64,000 nt of DNA, taken from NCBI GenBank assembly GCA_945862295.1, contig CAMAXT010000002.1:30786-94785 (forward strand), given 5' to 3'. The notes under the pieces were generated by a model that ran no database searches, was not told where the DNA came from, and saw only the letters and a list, made by a program, of their open reading frames with translations. The position numbers and the translations under genes were made by a program. This stretch comes from Pseudobacteriovorax antillogorgiicola (GTDB taxonomy: Bacteria > Bdellovibrionota_B > Oligoflexia > Oligoflexales > CAIYRB01). Shown here piece by piece: positions 49,750-59,035 of this stretch (position 1 is its first letter; each line of letters starts with the position of its first letter).

Positions 49750-51099
49750 TTACTCGCAGCGCAACAATTGCGGACTAAATGCTTGGCCTCTTGGGCAAGA
49801 ACATGCCCTTGTCGCGTCATCCCAGGTGCCACCAGTCGTCATACAACCACGCTTCGCCAAGCCAAGCTTAACGCGTGGTGCTTGAACCGAACGAGCATCC
49901 GCATATCTTTTCTGATCAGCACGCCAGGTCAACGGATCTAAGATACGGGTTGGGCGCTCTTGAGTTTGAGAATCAGTAGCTTTGACGTCTGCATAAAAGC
50001 TATTTACAAGTTCGTTCTCCGCTACGATGTTGAAATCCATAACGCCACCGATGGTGAACATGACGTATTTGAACACTGCTGCTTGTGGATCTGTAAAGTC
50101 TTTGAACCCAGCTTTTGTACGGCAAGCATTAAGAGACTCTTCCATGAACTCTCTAACCTTCATTGCGTACTGAACATCGGTGATTTGAACTTGACCTGAT
50201 TCGCGTGCTTTTTTAAGAGCATCTGTTTTAGTCACTAACTCGGTCGAGTAGCATTTTCTATGCGGGCTATACGGCAGAATGCAGTAGTAGTGGGCCTGGA
50301 CGTCCAACCACCCGTTCGCGCGCGCGTTACGAAGGCATGAGTTACGTTCTTTATGAGCATTGGTGTCAGGTGTACCATTTGGTGTTTGAAATGCATTATG
50401 GAGTCTGACCATTTCGTCTTTAACAGCTGGATCGATTTTTGCGTTAATTTGTTGGAATGGAAGTAGTGGCGAAGCAACAGTTGAAGGTCCGCTGTAAGTA
50501 GCAAGAAAAGTCTTGTTTGCATCGTCAACAGAGGCATCGTAGCCAGGAGTGTTAGACATTGAGTCTGGACGTACAGTCACACCAAACCAATACTGGTCTT
50601 CGGTATCTAGTTGAATAGAGCACTCTTCACCAGCGGTAAAGCCAGTGGTCATTCCTAGCAGTTGCATTGCGTCGTCGCAAAGAACTTTCGTAGCAGTGTA
50701 AGAGTAGTTTTGTTTGTCGTTTGGCGTCAAAGGAATCTTAATCCCATTTGGAAGCGTCACTTGAAACGGACCAAATGTTCTTAGTGGCAAGCTTCGCGAA
50801 ACAGTTGCGCAAGCTTCCCGTGACATGCGGTCCATCTTTCGGAAAGACAGGAAGTTGTCTGGGCCACCGCAGGTAGAGCCGCCGCAGGCAGTTCCAACAT
50901 AACCAACGCCAGCAACAGTAACGGCGTCAATTTGCTCCCCCGTTGAACATTTTGGACCCGGTGCTGCCGGAACGACTACTGCCGGAGTTGCTGCACCGCC
51001 AGTGGCGTCTAAAACACCAGACTCGTCGTCGCGTTGCTTACAACCAACTACAGATAACAGCAACATTGCCGCCGTTCCAATAACCAACCGATTTATCAT
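49750..51099 (-). CDS. Cys-rich lipoprotein with HYYC-P-RxC motif
   Basis: Lipobox LLLSVVGCKQR; VQAHYYCILPYSPHRKCYS. Confidence 0.7.
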   Translation of the reverse strand: MINRLVIGTAAMLLLSVVGCKQRDDESGVLDATGGAATPAVVVPAAPGPKCSTGEQIDAVTVAGVGYVGTACGGSTCGGPDNFLSFRKMDRMSREACATVSRSLPLRTFGPFQVTLPNGIKIPLTPNDKQNYSYTATKVLCDDAMQLLGMTTGFTAGEECSIQLDTEDQYWFGVTVRPDSMSNTPGYDASVDDANKTFLATYSGPSTVASPLLPFQQINAKIDPAVKDEMVRLHNAFQTPNGTPDTNAHKERNSCLRNARANGWLDVQAHYYCILPYSPHRKCYSTELVTKTDALKKARESGQVQITDVQYAMKVREFMEESLNACRTKAGFKDFTDPQAAVFKYVMFTIGGVMDFNIVAENELVNSFYADVKATDSQTQERPTRILDPLTWRADQKRYADARSVQAPRVKLGLAKRGCMTTGGTWDDATRACSCPRGQAFSPQLLRCE

Positions 51100-51271
51100 G
51101 TGAACATCTCCGTGATAGTTTTCACGCCCCGCAACATAGCTCTGGACGAAGTTGTCATTCGGTACTTTTGAGGAAAATCTTCTTTTAGGCTAAAGTATGA
51201 CTTTTACCTTGTAAAGAGTATCTGTCGCCAACGGTACCTCTTGTAGATTGTGTCTGCCTCTGCTCAACCTG

Positions 51272-53674
51272 CTACTTAACGTTTCCGGAGACCTTCAACT
51301 TCAACTTAGTTGCGTAAAGTCCACGTGCGTCCATTTCTAGACTCTCGACTTTTTCAACAGTGTCGTAAGCAAAGATCGCTCTCATACTTTCAATAGTCAT
51401 CAATGGAGAAATGTACTGGCCAAGGCACCTATGACGACCAACTCCGTGATGAATATAGAATTTTCGTTCTTCTCTATCGGTAATGAATTTTTCTGAATCA
51501 GGCGTGTCCTTCATCGCTGAACCTTGGCAAACAAAAACCATTTGCCCAGCTGGAAAGCTTACGCCGTCGAGTTTACGGGTTAAATCTTTATACTCAGAAG
51601 GCTTTACTACCGTGGAAGTTGGGCTGACCGGGACGACATAGTTTTGCTGTCTCAGAAGAACTTCGCCCTGTGGCCGGTGACGCATCGCTTCATTGTAATA
51701 GCCACGCAGATTTGTATAAGACGCATCATCATCAGCACGGCACAGGACTTTAATCTGATCCTTATGAGTCGCATCGAAATAAGGAGCCCTTCTTGATTTT
51801 GCACCACCAATGTCTGTTCCAGTCTGGCCTGCTGCAAAATAGTCTTCGCCGTCTGTTCCATCGGCAGTGTAAGCAGGGTTGCAAAGGTCGGCCAAAGCGT
51901 CGATTGTTCTGGCTGTCTGCTCTTCCTGATTAATGATCGCACCCGCGATAATTCCGAATACGTTCTCTCTAATTCTCGTGTCTGAGAGTCGAGTATTAGT
52001 TGGATCGGCCTTTTGTCTCTTTATCAAACGCGTGATCATATTGTCTGGAACTGGTGCACCGCTGGGCATCTTGCCTTTTTCCATACCCACTTTGTAGGCT
52101 TGGATCCAGACCGCGATCAAAGACATCACTTGGAAACCACTGTGAACCGCTCCAAGTTGAACCTGCTCTTCTTTTTGAAAGTTATTAAAGAAGTTTTGGA
52201 AGCAGTTTTTTAACCACTGATACATCACTTCTTCGTCAGGCATAGTTGCGCCCGTCATCCCGGCGGCCTGTTCTTGACCCGGCATGATTTCAAAGTCTGC
52301 TATCAGAACATTGTTAGGGTTACCCGATGGTATCGGTTTATTGTGCTCGTCCAATGGCTGAAGATTGGTGGTATCCAGCGTGTATTTGCCGTTGGCATTA
52401 TCGACTTTGTAGAAAACTCTATTGAGATGTTCTCCAAGCTTGCCACCATCAAACGGGCCAGCATCAAGATCTGAGTACTGGTAGGCTTGGCCGGGAAGCT
52501 TACCTTCCATGACTTTGAATGGTAATCCGCGAGCACCAGCAACATAGACTCCAAAGTAAGATCCGATCAAGTCTACCGGCACATAGCGGGATAGGTTGAT
52601 CGCATCGATCTCGGGACCCTTAGCGATCATCTTTTTTACGCGTCTAGTAACGGAATCTCGGCATAACTTTTTAATCAATGGAAGGTCATCTCGGTTAGCG
52701 ACACCTTTCAGTTCTTCGTCAAATCCATCTTTAGAGAATTTTCCCTTTAGAAAAATCGCATCGTTCTCGTACTCGTCTTTATTATCTGTGCCCAAAATAA
52801 AAAACTTGTGCTGACCCTTCATTGCTTTACGCATCTCAGTGAAATACGGCTTCACAGTAAAGGCATAGTTTAGATCTTGGAGAACGTGCCTTACCTGTTC
52901 ATTTTTAGTGATCAAAGCAGGGCCTACGATCGGCTGAAAGATTCCTCCACGAATCGTTCCGTACTTTCCGAGTTCGGTATAGACGGCAGTGATCCGGCTT
53001 TGCTCTGCAGAGTCGCTGATAGTTGCCAAGAAATTTTGTGGATCCCTGAGCTGTTTGAACATGCGGTATGGTTCAAAAGCTAACCAATCTGAGATTAACT
53101 TGCCGAGTAGCTTGCCACGAAGAACAACCTTTTCTCGGTTTGCCGCTTTTCGTTTTTTATCTTCATCCGAATCAGTATCAAGAATAGTTTCTTTCAAAAC
53201 AGCAATCAGCTCTGGACCGCCGAGGAGCGTAAAGAATTTAAAGGGCGCTAAACTCGCAACGACTTGACCTGCGATATCTTGCATATCTTGTGCGGACGGT
53301 GCTGCACCACCTTGCGCGACGATCTCTGCCGCTTTGGTTTGCGCAGCAATCTGACCGTAAATTTTATCGAGATTGGTGATCCAATTCTTATAGTCATCGA
53401 CAAAGCATTGAAATTTTGGTCCTGGTCCCGATGTTCCACCGCTCGCGTCTTTAAGTCCCGAATTCTCTGCTCTCGATTTACAACTAGAAAGAACGAAACC
53501 AAACATGCCTGCCGAGCCCATGGCAACACCGGCCTGCATCAGCTGGCGTCTATTGACCTGAAAAATTTCGTTGTGCAGCTGAGCAATCTGATCATCATCG
53601 GCAACGGTAATGTCCGCGCTAGTATCAGGTATATGATCTAGATTTTTAAAGGTCCCAGTACCAAATTTTTGCAT
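51272..53674 (-). CDS. cytochrome P450-fold protein with Tat-like lipoprotein signal
   Basis: NRRQLMQAGVAMGSAGMFGFVLSSCKSR; K-helix ExxR in YNEAMRHRP; Cys loop HHGVGRHRCLGQYI; I-helix-like NVFGIIAGAIINQEEQTARTIDAL. Confidence 0.8.
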   Translation of the reverse strand: MQKFGTGTFKNLDHIPDTSADITVADDDQIAQLHNEIFQVNRRQLMQAGVAMGSAGMFGFVLSSCKSRAENSGLKDASGGTSGPGPKFQCFVDDYKNWITNLDKIYGQIAAQTKAAEIVAQGGAAPSAQDMQDIAGQVVASLAPFKFFTLLGGPELIAVLKETILDTDSDEDKKRKAANREKVVLRGKLLGKLISDWLAFEPYRMFKQLRDPQNFLATISDSAEQSRITAVYTELGKYGTIRGGIFQPIVGPALITKNEQVRHVLQDLNYAFTVKPYFTEMRKAMKGQHKFFILGTDNKDEYENDAIFLKGKFSKDGFDEELKGVANRDDLPLIKKLCRDSVTRRVKKMIAKGPEIDAINLSRYVPVDLIGSYFGVYVAGARGLPFKVMEGKLPGQAYQYSDLDAGPFDGGKLGEHLNRVFYKVDNANGKYTLDTTNLQPLDEHNKPIPSGNPNNVLIADFEIMPGQEQAAGMTGATMPDEEVMYQWLKNCFQNFFNNFQKEEQVQLGAVHSGFQVMSLIAVWIQAYKVGMEKGKMPSGAPVPDNMITRLIKRQKADPTNTRLSDTRIRENVFGIIAGAIINQEEQTARTIDALADLCNPAYTADGTDGEDYFAAGQTGTDIGGAKSRRAPYFDATHKDQIKVLCRADDDASYTNLRGYYNEAMRHRPQGEVLLRQQNYVVPVSPTSTVVKPSEYKDLTRKLDGVSFPAGQMVFVCQGSAMKDTPDSEKFITDREERKFYIHHGVGRHRCLGQYISPLMTIESMRAIFAYDTVEKVESLEMDARGLYATKLKLKVSGNVK

Positions 53675-53696
53675 TTTCAGGTCTCCAGACCAGAGT

Positions 53697-55772
53697 TTAC
53701 ATTTCAGGATTATTGATTACCGCACCAGCTGGCAAAGGCGCTGACTTACAAACATTAGCAAACTTAGTACTTCCGGAAACTATGCATGCACCTTGCGCAT
53801 CTTTCTCACAAAGATTTTCCCTCGTGCCTCTTTCATCTTTTATATTGCGCTGAAGCCTGACTTTTGCGGTTCTACCTTCTGGTCCAATACGAATAAATCT
53901 AGAATCCGCGCAGCAAGTACCGTCTGGTGGAACGAGGTAGCCAGATATCACGCCATTGACGATATTTGGTTCGCATACCTTTTGGCTGGCGGTGTCTTCC
54001 ATGTTGTAGAACCTATTGATGACCCATTGCTGGTCGTCATTATTAAATGTCGAAAGAGTCGAGAAGTTATCGTTGAAATGCATCTCTTCTCTAATTGGTT
54101 TCAATTGACCCTTTAGACGGTCGATCTCTTGATTTATCTTGGTAGTGACATCAGTAATTTTTTTAAGCTCATCTTTAGCTGCAATTAGATCGGCAAATCC
54201 AGAGTTTGGAATATCAATGCAGCGACCTGCCGCCGAGATCGCGCAGTCGGGGGATGCCATGCAGGTGTCTTTAGCGGATATAGAAGCGCAGATTGAAACG
54301 CTTGGTTTCACACAGGCTCCGGCTGTCCCGCATGTGTCCCACAAACATCCGGCCGTTGCTACGCAGTTCGTACTATCAGTCACATTCCGGCAGGAATTCC
54401 AACCTTGGCTACTTATAATTGCCGCTAAATTGGCCGTGCAAGTTGCTGGGTCGGTGTCCACCCAGGTAGCCGTTGCATTGGCTGCGTCTTTTTTATCCGC
54501 GAGCTCTTTTGTTTTACGAGAATGTTCTTGCCAGGCTGATTCCAATGCGAAAAGTTTAGAACCCATTTCACCAGACATGCGGTCGAATTTATCTGCGAGA
54601 TCTAGCTTACTGCCGATAGCCACCCCAGAGGACATGATGTATTCAAAAACCTCAGCGTGGGTAATCGCTCTACCATCTGAATTAAGAAATTGCTGGCCGG
54701 CATCATCGACAACTGGAGTAACCGCCAGCCACTTATAGTTTCCTCGCGCTCCAGCATCTGGAATGTCCGCTAGATCGGTAAAGCGTTTGTAGTACGGAGT
54801 TGTTTTGTCTTTTGCACCGTCGTGTAGACAGAAGTCAAAGGCACCACCGAAGCTAGATCCTTCTAGTCCTGGAAGAGGCGTGAAGTAGGGGCGGTATTTG
54901 TAGTCATAGCCACCGCGCACTGATCCAGTGAAACACTCTCTGATACCCATACCCGGGAACTGGCAGTAATAGTGGGTAACAATATCTGACCACCAAGGCA
55001 CGAAATTCTCGTTGCAACCAACTATGGTTGAGTAACCGGTTTCTTCTCTTGTTCCCATGGTTGGATTGGGAGGATTAATCCCTAGCTGACGAATTGCGTT
55101 GTCTGGCCAACGCTCACGAATACGTTTCATCGCTGCTAGTACGACTTCTTTTTGCAACGGCTGATTTACAAACGGCATTGGCAGCGCAACAAGATCGACG
55201 CCACTTCCAGCTAAAGAAAGGCCGTCTTGGACTTTTACAGTGAAATGAACCTTGGTTTTCTTCTCGTTAACTTTCGCAGTAATGGCACACTGGCTGTTTA
55301 TCTTGCTAGGCTTTTCCGAAACGAACTCAATGACTTTTGCGCACGGCCATTGGCCTTGGTAGACCGAATGGTTGCCTGAACTTTTTACCAACTTCAGTTC
55401 ACTACCAAAGCTAATACGCTCACCAAATTTTGGATTTTTTACATCTCTGTCGCAAGACCAGTCTTTTCCTGGAACTACGCACTTTGAGCGGATAGCGGGA
55501 TAAGTAGTTTTCTTGCCGTATAGATCGAAGCTGTTGGTATCAGCTTTGGCAAACCGGACGACATTCAAACTGAGATAGTCGCCAGCATTCTTCGCTCTAA
55601 CAAAGGTCAATATCTCATCATTGAGATTAGCGGTTGCATTGTATTCACTTGGAGCAGAAGACGGAGAATTGGCTGATTTATTCGACGGCGCGGCGCTTGA
55701 AACCTGACTATCACTGCGTGATTTACATCCCGGTGAAAGTACCGTTGCAAGAATAAGCAATGCCAAGCGCAT
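53697..55772 (-). CDS. Cys-rich lipoprotein with HYYC-P-RxC motif
   Basis: MRLALLILATVLSPGCKSR lipobox; VTHYYCQFPGMGIRECFTG; further Cys-rich repeats. Confidence 0.7.
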   Translation of the reverse strand: MRLALLILATVLSPGCKSRSDSQVSSAAPSNKSANSPSSAPSEYNATANLNDEILTFVRAKNAGDYLSLNVVRFAKADTNSFDLYGKKTTYPAIRSKCVVPGKDWSCDRDVKNPKFGERISFGSELKLVKSSGNHSVYQGQWPCAKVIEFVSEKPSKINSQCAITAKVNEKKTKVHFTVKVQDGLSLAGSGVDLVALPMPFVNQPLQKEVVLAAMKRIRERWPDNAIRQLGINPPNPTMGTREETGYSTIVGCNENFVPWWSDIVTHYYCQFPGMGIRECFTGSVRGGYDYKYRPYFTPLPGLEGSSFGGAFDFCLHDGAKDKTTPYYKRFTDLADIPDAGARGNYKWLAVTPVVDDAGQQFLNSDGRAITHAEVFEYIMSSGVAIGSKLDLADKFDRMSGEMGSKLFALESAWQEHSRKTKELADKKDAANATATWVDTDPATCTANLAAIISSQGWNSCRNVTDSTNCVATAGCLWDTCGTAGACVKPSVSICASISAKDTCMASPDCAISAAGRCIDIPNSGFADLIAAKDELKKITDVTTKINQEIDRLKGQLKPIREEMHFNDNFSTLSTFNNDDQQWVINRFYNMEDTASQKVCEPNIVNGVISGYLVPPDGTCCADSRFIRIGPEGRTAKVRLQRNIKDERGTRENLCEKDAQGACIVSGSTKFANVCKSAPLPAGAVINNPEM

Positions 55773-56008
55773 GGGTGCCTCTCTACTATTTTGTCTCAAA
55801 AATTATAAATGGATGGACCCCATAACTTTATCATCATATTTCCATGTTTGTACCGACTGGGGTGGTTTTGCTTTCTACAAGGAACGGCGGATTTTGATAA
55901 CAAATTGGGGGCTTATATTTGGAAGAATTATTTTTGAGGAAAAGAGGGGGAGTTTGAGCAGGAACGGCTTTTTGACTTGTTGGATCAGCAGTCGGTTTCG
56001 GTGATCAG

Positions 56009-56134
56009 ATCTGAGATTTCAGCACGGTCAACTGCCTTCTGTACAGTTAGCAGTTAACTGACCGGACAACAGTTAGCAGTACTGATATCTGAAATCTGTT
56101 TTCCGATACAGATAACAGTACTTTGCTATCAGTT
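56009..56134. repeat. repeat/palindrome-rich intergenic block
   Basis: ACAGTTAGCAGT at 56043-56054 and 56069-56080; palindrome CAGTTAACTG; related GATATCTGAAATCTG and GATCAGATCTGAGATTTCAG motifs. Confidence 0.6.
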
Positions 56135-56136
56135 TC

Positions 56137-57306
56137 CTAAAAAGCCGCGCCCAGCTCCGTATGCGCACGGATCATATTGCGAGCAATGATCAATTGCTGA
56201 ATTTGACTAGTACCTTCATAAATTCTAAACAGACGAACATCACGATAAAATCTTTCGATAGAGTAATCACTGACATAACCAGCGCCACCATGAATCTGTA
56301 CCGCTCGGTCTGCTACCCGGCCGCACATTTCAGAAGCGAAGAGTTTGCAGCACGAGGATTCAGTAGTGATGTCTTTGCCGTCATCTCTACGTTTTGCGGC
56401 ATCAAGTACCATACAACGAGCTGCGTAGATCTCCATGCGAGAGTCGGCAAGCATCGCTTGGATCAATTGAAACTCGGCAATGGGTTGTCCGAACTGCTTT
56501 CGCTCGACTGCGTACTTCAACGCGTCAGCCAACATACGTTCAGCCACACCAACGCAAACCGCAGCGATATGCAAACGCCCCTTGGCCAAAACCTTCATCG
56601 CAGTTTTAAAACCGACACCTTCTTTTTGGCCAATCAAATTCTTTGCAGGTACTTTACAGTTTTCGAAAATGATGTCGCAGGTGTGGGCACCTTTTTGTCC
56701 CATTTTCTTGTCGGCTTTGCCTTTAACGATACCCGGTAGATCCGACTGCACAATAAAGGCAGAAATTCCTGAACTACCAGGGATGTTTTTGTCGGTCCTA
56801 GCCATGACGGTAAAAATATGGGCTTCTGGTCCGTTGGTGACATAGCGCTTGGTACCATTCAATACATAATGATCACCTTGACGAACGGCTGATGTCTGTA
56901 AGGATGCTGCATCTGAGCCGGATTCAGGTTCGGTCAAGCAAAACGCACCAATGATCTCGCCGCGCGCCATGCGTGGGAGGTAGTGTTGTTTTTGTTCTTC
57001 TGTCCCATCAATAACAAGACCCTGTGAGCCAATGCCGTTATTGGTGCCGATCAACGAACGAAACGCGGGTGACGACTTTGCTAATTCAAAGGCTACCAAT
57101 ACTTCTTCTTCACAGGTAAGACCCAAACCACCGTAGTCTTCTGGAACAGTCATTCCAAAAAGACCTAGATCCGCCATCTCAGCCACGATTTCGCGGGGGA
57201 CCGCATCATTCTCTTCAACAATGTTTTCGCTAGGAACAAGGCGTTCTTTCACGAAGCGGCGGATGGTATCTACTAAAACATCGATGGTTTCTTGATCTCT
57301 AATCAT
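56137..57306 (-). CDS. acyl-CoA dehydrogenase
   Basis: GAFCLTEPESGSDAASL, RYVTNGPEA, YEGTSQIQQLIIARN. Confidence 0.94.
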   Translation of the reverse strand: MIRDQETIDVLVDTIRRFVKERLVPSENIVEENDAVPREIVAEMADLGLFGMTVPEDYGGLGLTCEEEVLVAFELAKSSPAFRSLIGTNNGIGSQGLVIDGTEEQKQHYLPRMARGEIIGAFCLTEPESGSDAASLQTSAVRQGDHYVLNGTKRYVTNGPEAHIFTVMARTDKNIPGSSGISAFIVQSDLPGIVKGKADKKMGQKGAHTCDIIFENCKVPAKNLIGQKEGVGFKTAMKVLAKGRLHIAAVCVGVAERMLADALKYAVERKQFGQPIAEFQLIQAMLADSRMEIYAARCMVLDAAKRRDDGKDITTESSCCKLFASEMCGRVADRAVQIHGGAGYVSDYSIERFYRDVRLFRIYEGTSQIQQLIIARNMIRAHTELGAAF

Positions 57307-57505
57307 AGGTGCTCCAGGCGCATAAGCCTCAGTTTAAACAGGGGAAATCTGCGAAATGCGCCATTTACCGTCTGTTTGATCGTTTCCGATTATGGTCTAG
57401 GGCAGTGAAAAACAAAATGTATTTATACACAAGCTGATTTTTCCGTTGCCGATGAACGAAATTATTGCAATTTTTACCTACAAATTTCGAATCGAAAGGG
57501 TTTCT

Positions 57506-59020
57506 ATGAGCCAGCGCTTTGATGCGACGCGTCCTGATCTTGAGCTTGCAGTTATTGGGTCTGGCATCATGGGTCGCGGCATTGCCCAAATCTCAGCGTT
57601 AGCTGGTATCAAGACACTTGTATTCGATACAAATCAAGCTGCCCTTAAGGAAGCACACGAAGAACTTTGCAGCCGGTTTGATTCTCTTGCAGCAAAAGGC
57701 AAACTCAGCCCAGACGATACGGCGAAAGCAAAAAATAATCTCCGGATGGTTGGCGACATAGAAAGTGTGCGCACTAGTCATGTCGTTGTCGAAGCGATCA
57801 AAGAAGATTTAGATATTAAGCGCAAGTTATTTGCTAATCTTGAAGCGATCGTTAGTGATAACTGTATCCTCGCTTCCAACACGTCATCACTATCAATCAC
57901 AGCTATTCAGGCCGGGCTGAAGAAACCCGGTCGGTTTGGTGGTTTACATTTTTTCAATCCAGTCCCTTTAATGAAAATCGCGGAAGTAATCACCGGGCAC
58001 CTTTCGGAAGAATGGATTGCAGATGGTTTAACAGAACTTACGAATCGACTTGGTCACAAGAGTGTGCGAGCGAAAGACTTTCCTGGATTTATCGTCAACC
58101 ACGCTGGGCGCGGCTACGGAACAGAAGCGTTACGTATCTTAGGTGAAGACATCGCACCAGTCCAAGTGATCGATGACGTTCTAAAAGCTACAGGTTTTCG
58201 CATGGGACCATTCGAACTCCTGGACCTGATCGGGCTGGACATTTCCCACACCGTGATGGAATCCATTTATAACCAGTTCTACCAAGAGCCGCGCTTTCGC
58301 CCGTCAGCAATTGCAAAAATCCGCATGGACGGCGGACTTCTAGGTAGAAAATCAGGTCGAGGCTTCTACGATTACGGCAAAGATGCTGCTCCACTTAGCA
58401 GAGAAAAAAGTCGTGATTTGAAGGTAGATGAAAGCTTCTGGATCGAAAGGAGCGATAAGCAAGTCAGTCTTCTAATAACCAAATTAGGCGGGAAGATCGC
58501 AAGTCGACCTGACGCTGAAACGATAAATGTCGTCTTACCAATTGGTAAGGATACGACGTCGACGGTAGCACAACTTCAACTAAACCCTGAGCGAACAATT
58601 GCGCTCGACACCATCTATTCTCTGGAAAAACACCGCACATTGATGACTAATCCTGCAACCAATAAGTTGATCACCGACAAAGCACAGTCTCTTTTTAGTC
58701 GCGACGGCATCACCACAAGTATCATCAACGATAGCCCAGGATTTATCTCGCAAAGAGTCCAGGCGATGGTTGTGAATGTTGGCTGTGACATCGCCCAACA
58801 AGGAATCGCTGAACCAACTGATATCGATACCGCAGTAACTTTGGGACTTGGTTATCCAAAGGGGCCTCTAGCCCTGGGTGACAGCATCGGTCCAGGGATA
58901 GTTCTTAAAATTCTAGAAGAGCTTTATGATTTTTACGGTGATCCACGCTACCGACCAAGCCCTTGGCTGAAAAGGCGCGCGCATTTAAATATGTCTCTGC
59001 TCATAAAACACAACCGCTAG
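57506..59020 (+). CDS. 3-hydroxyacyl-CoA dehydrogenase
   Basis: VIGSGIMGRGIAQISALAG, ASNTSSLSIT, HFFNPVPLMKIAEV; duplicated C-terminal domain. Confidence 0.93.
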   Translation: MSQRFDATRPDLELAVIGSGIMGRGIAQISALAGIKTLVFDTNQAALKEAHEELCSRFDSLAAKGKLSPDDTAKAKNNLRMVGDIESVRTSHVVVEAIKEDLDIKRKLFANLEAIVSDNCILASNTSSLSITAIQAGLKKPGRFGGLHFFNPVPLMKIAEVITGHLSEEWIADGLTELTNRLGHKSVRAKDFPGFIVNHAGRGYGTEALRILGEDIAPVQVIDDVLKATGFRMGPFELLDLIGLDISHTVMESIYNQFYQEPRFRPSAIAKIRMDGGLLGRKSGRGFYDYGKDAAPLSREKSRDLKVDESFWIERSDKQVSLLITKLGGKIASRPDAETINVVLPIGKDTTSTVAQLQLNPERTIALDTIYSLEKHRTLMTNPATNKLITDKAQSLFSRDGITTSIINDSPGFISQRVQAMVVNVGCDIAQQGIAEPTDIDTAVTLGLGYPKGPLALGDSIGPGIVLKILEELYDFYGDPRYRPSPWLKRRAHLNMSLLIKHNR

Positions 59021-59035
59021 ACCAAAGGTATTAAG

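Noticed and set aside
55771-56004. 77-aa plus-strand ORF in the intergenic region
   Set aside because: No ribosome-binding site or recognisable domain; overlaps the promoter region of the opposite gene.
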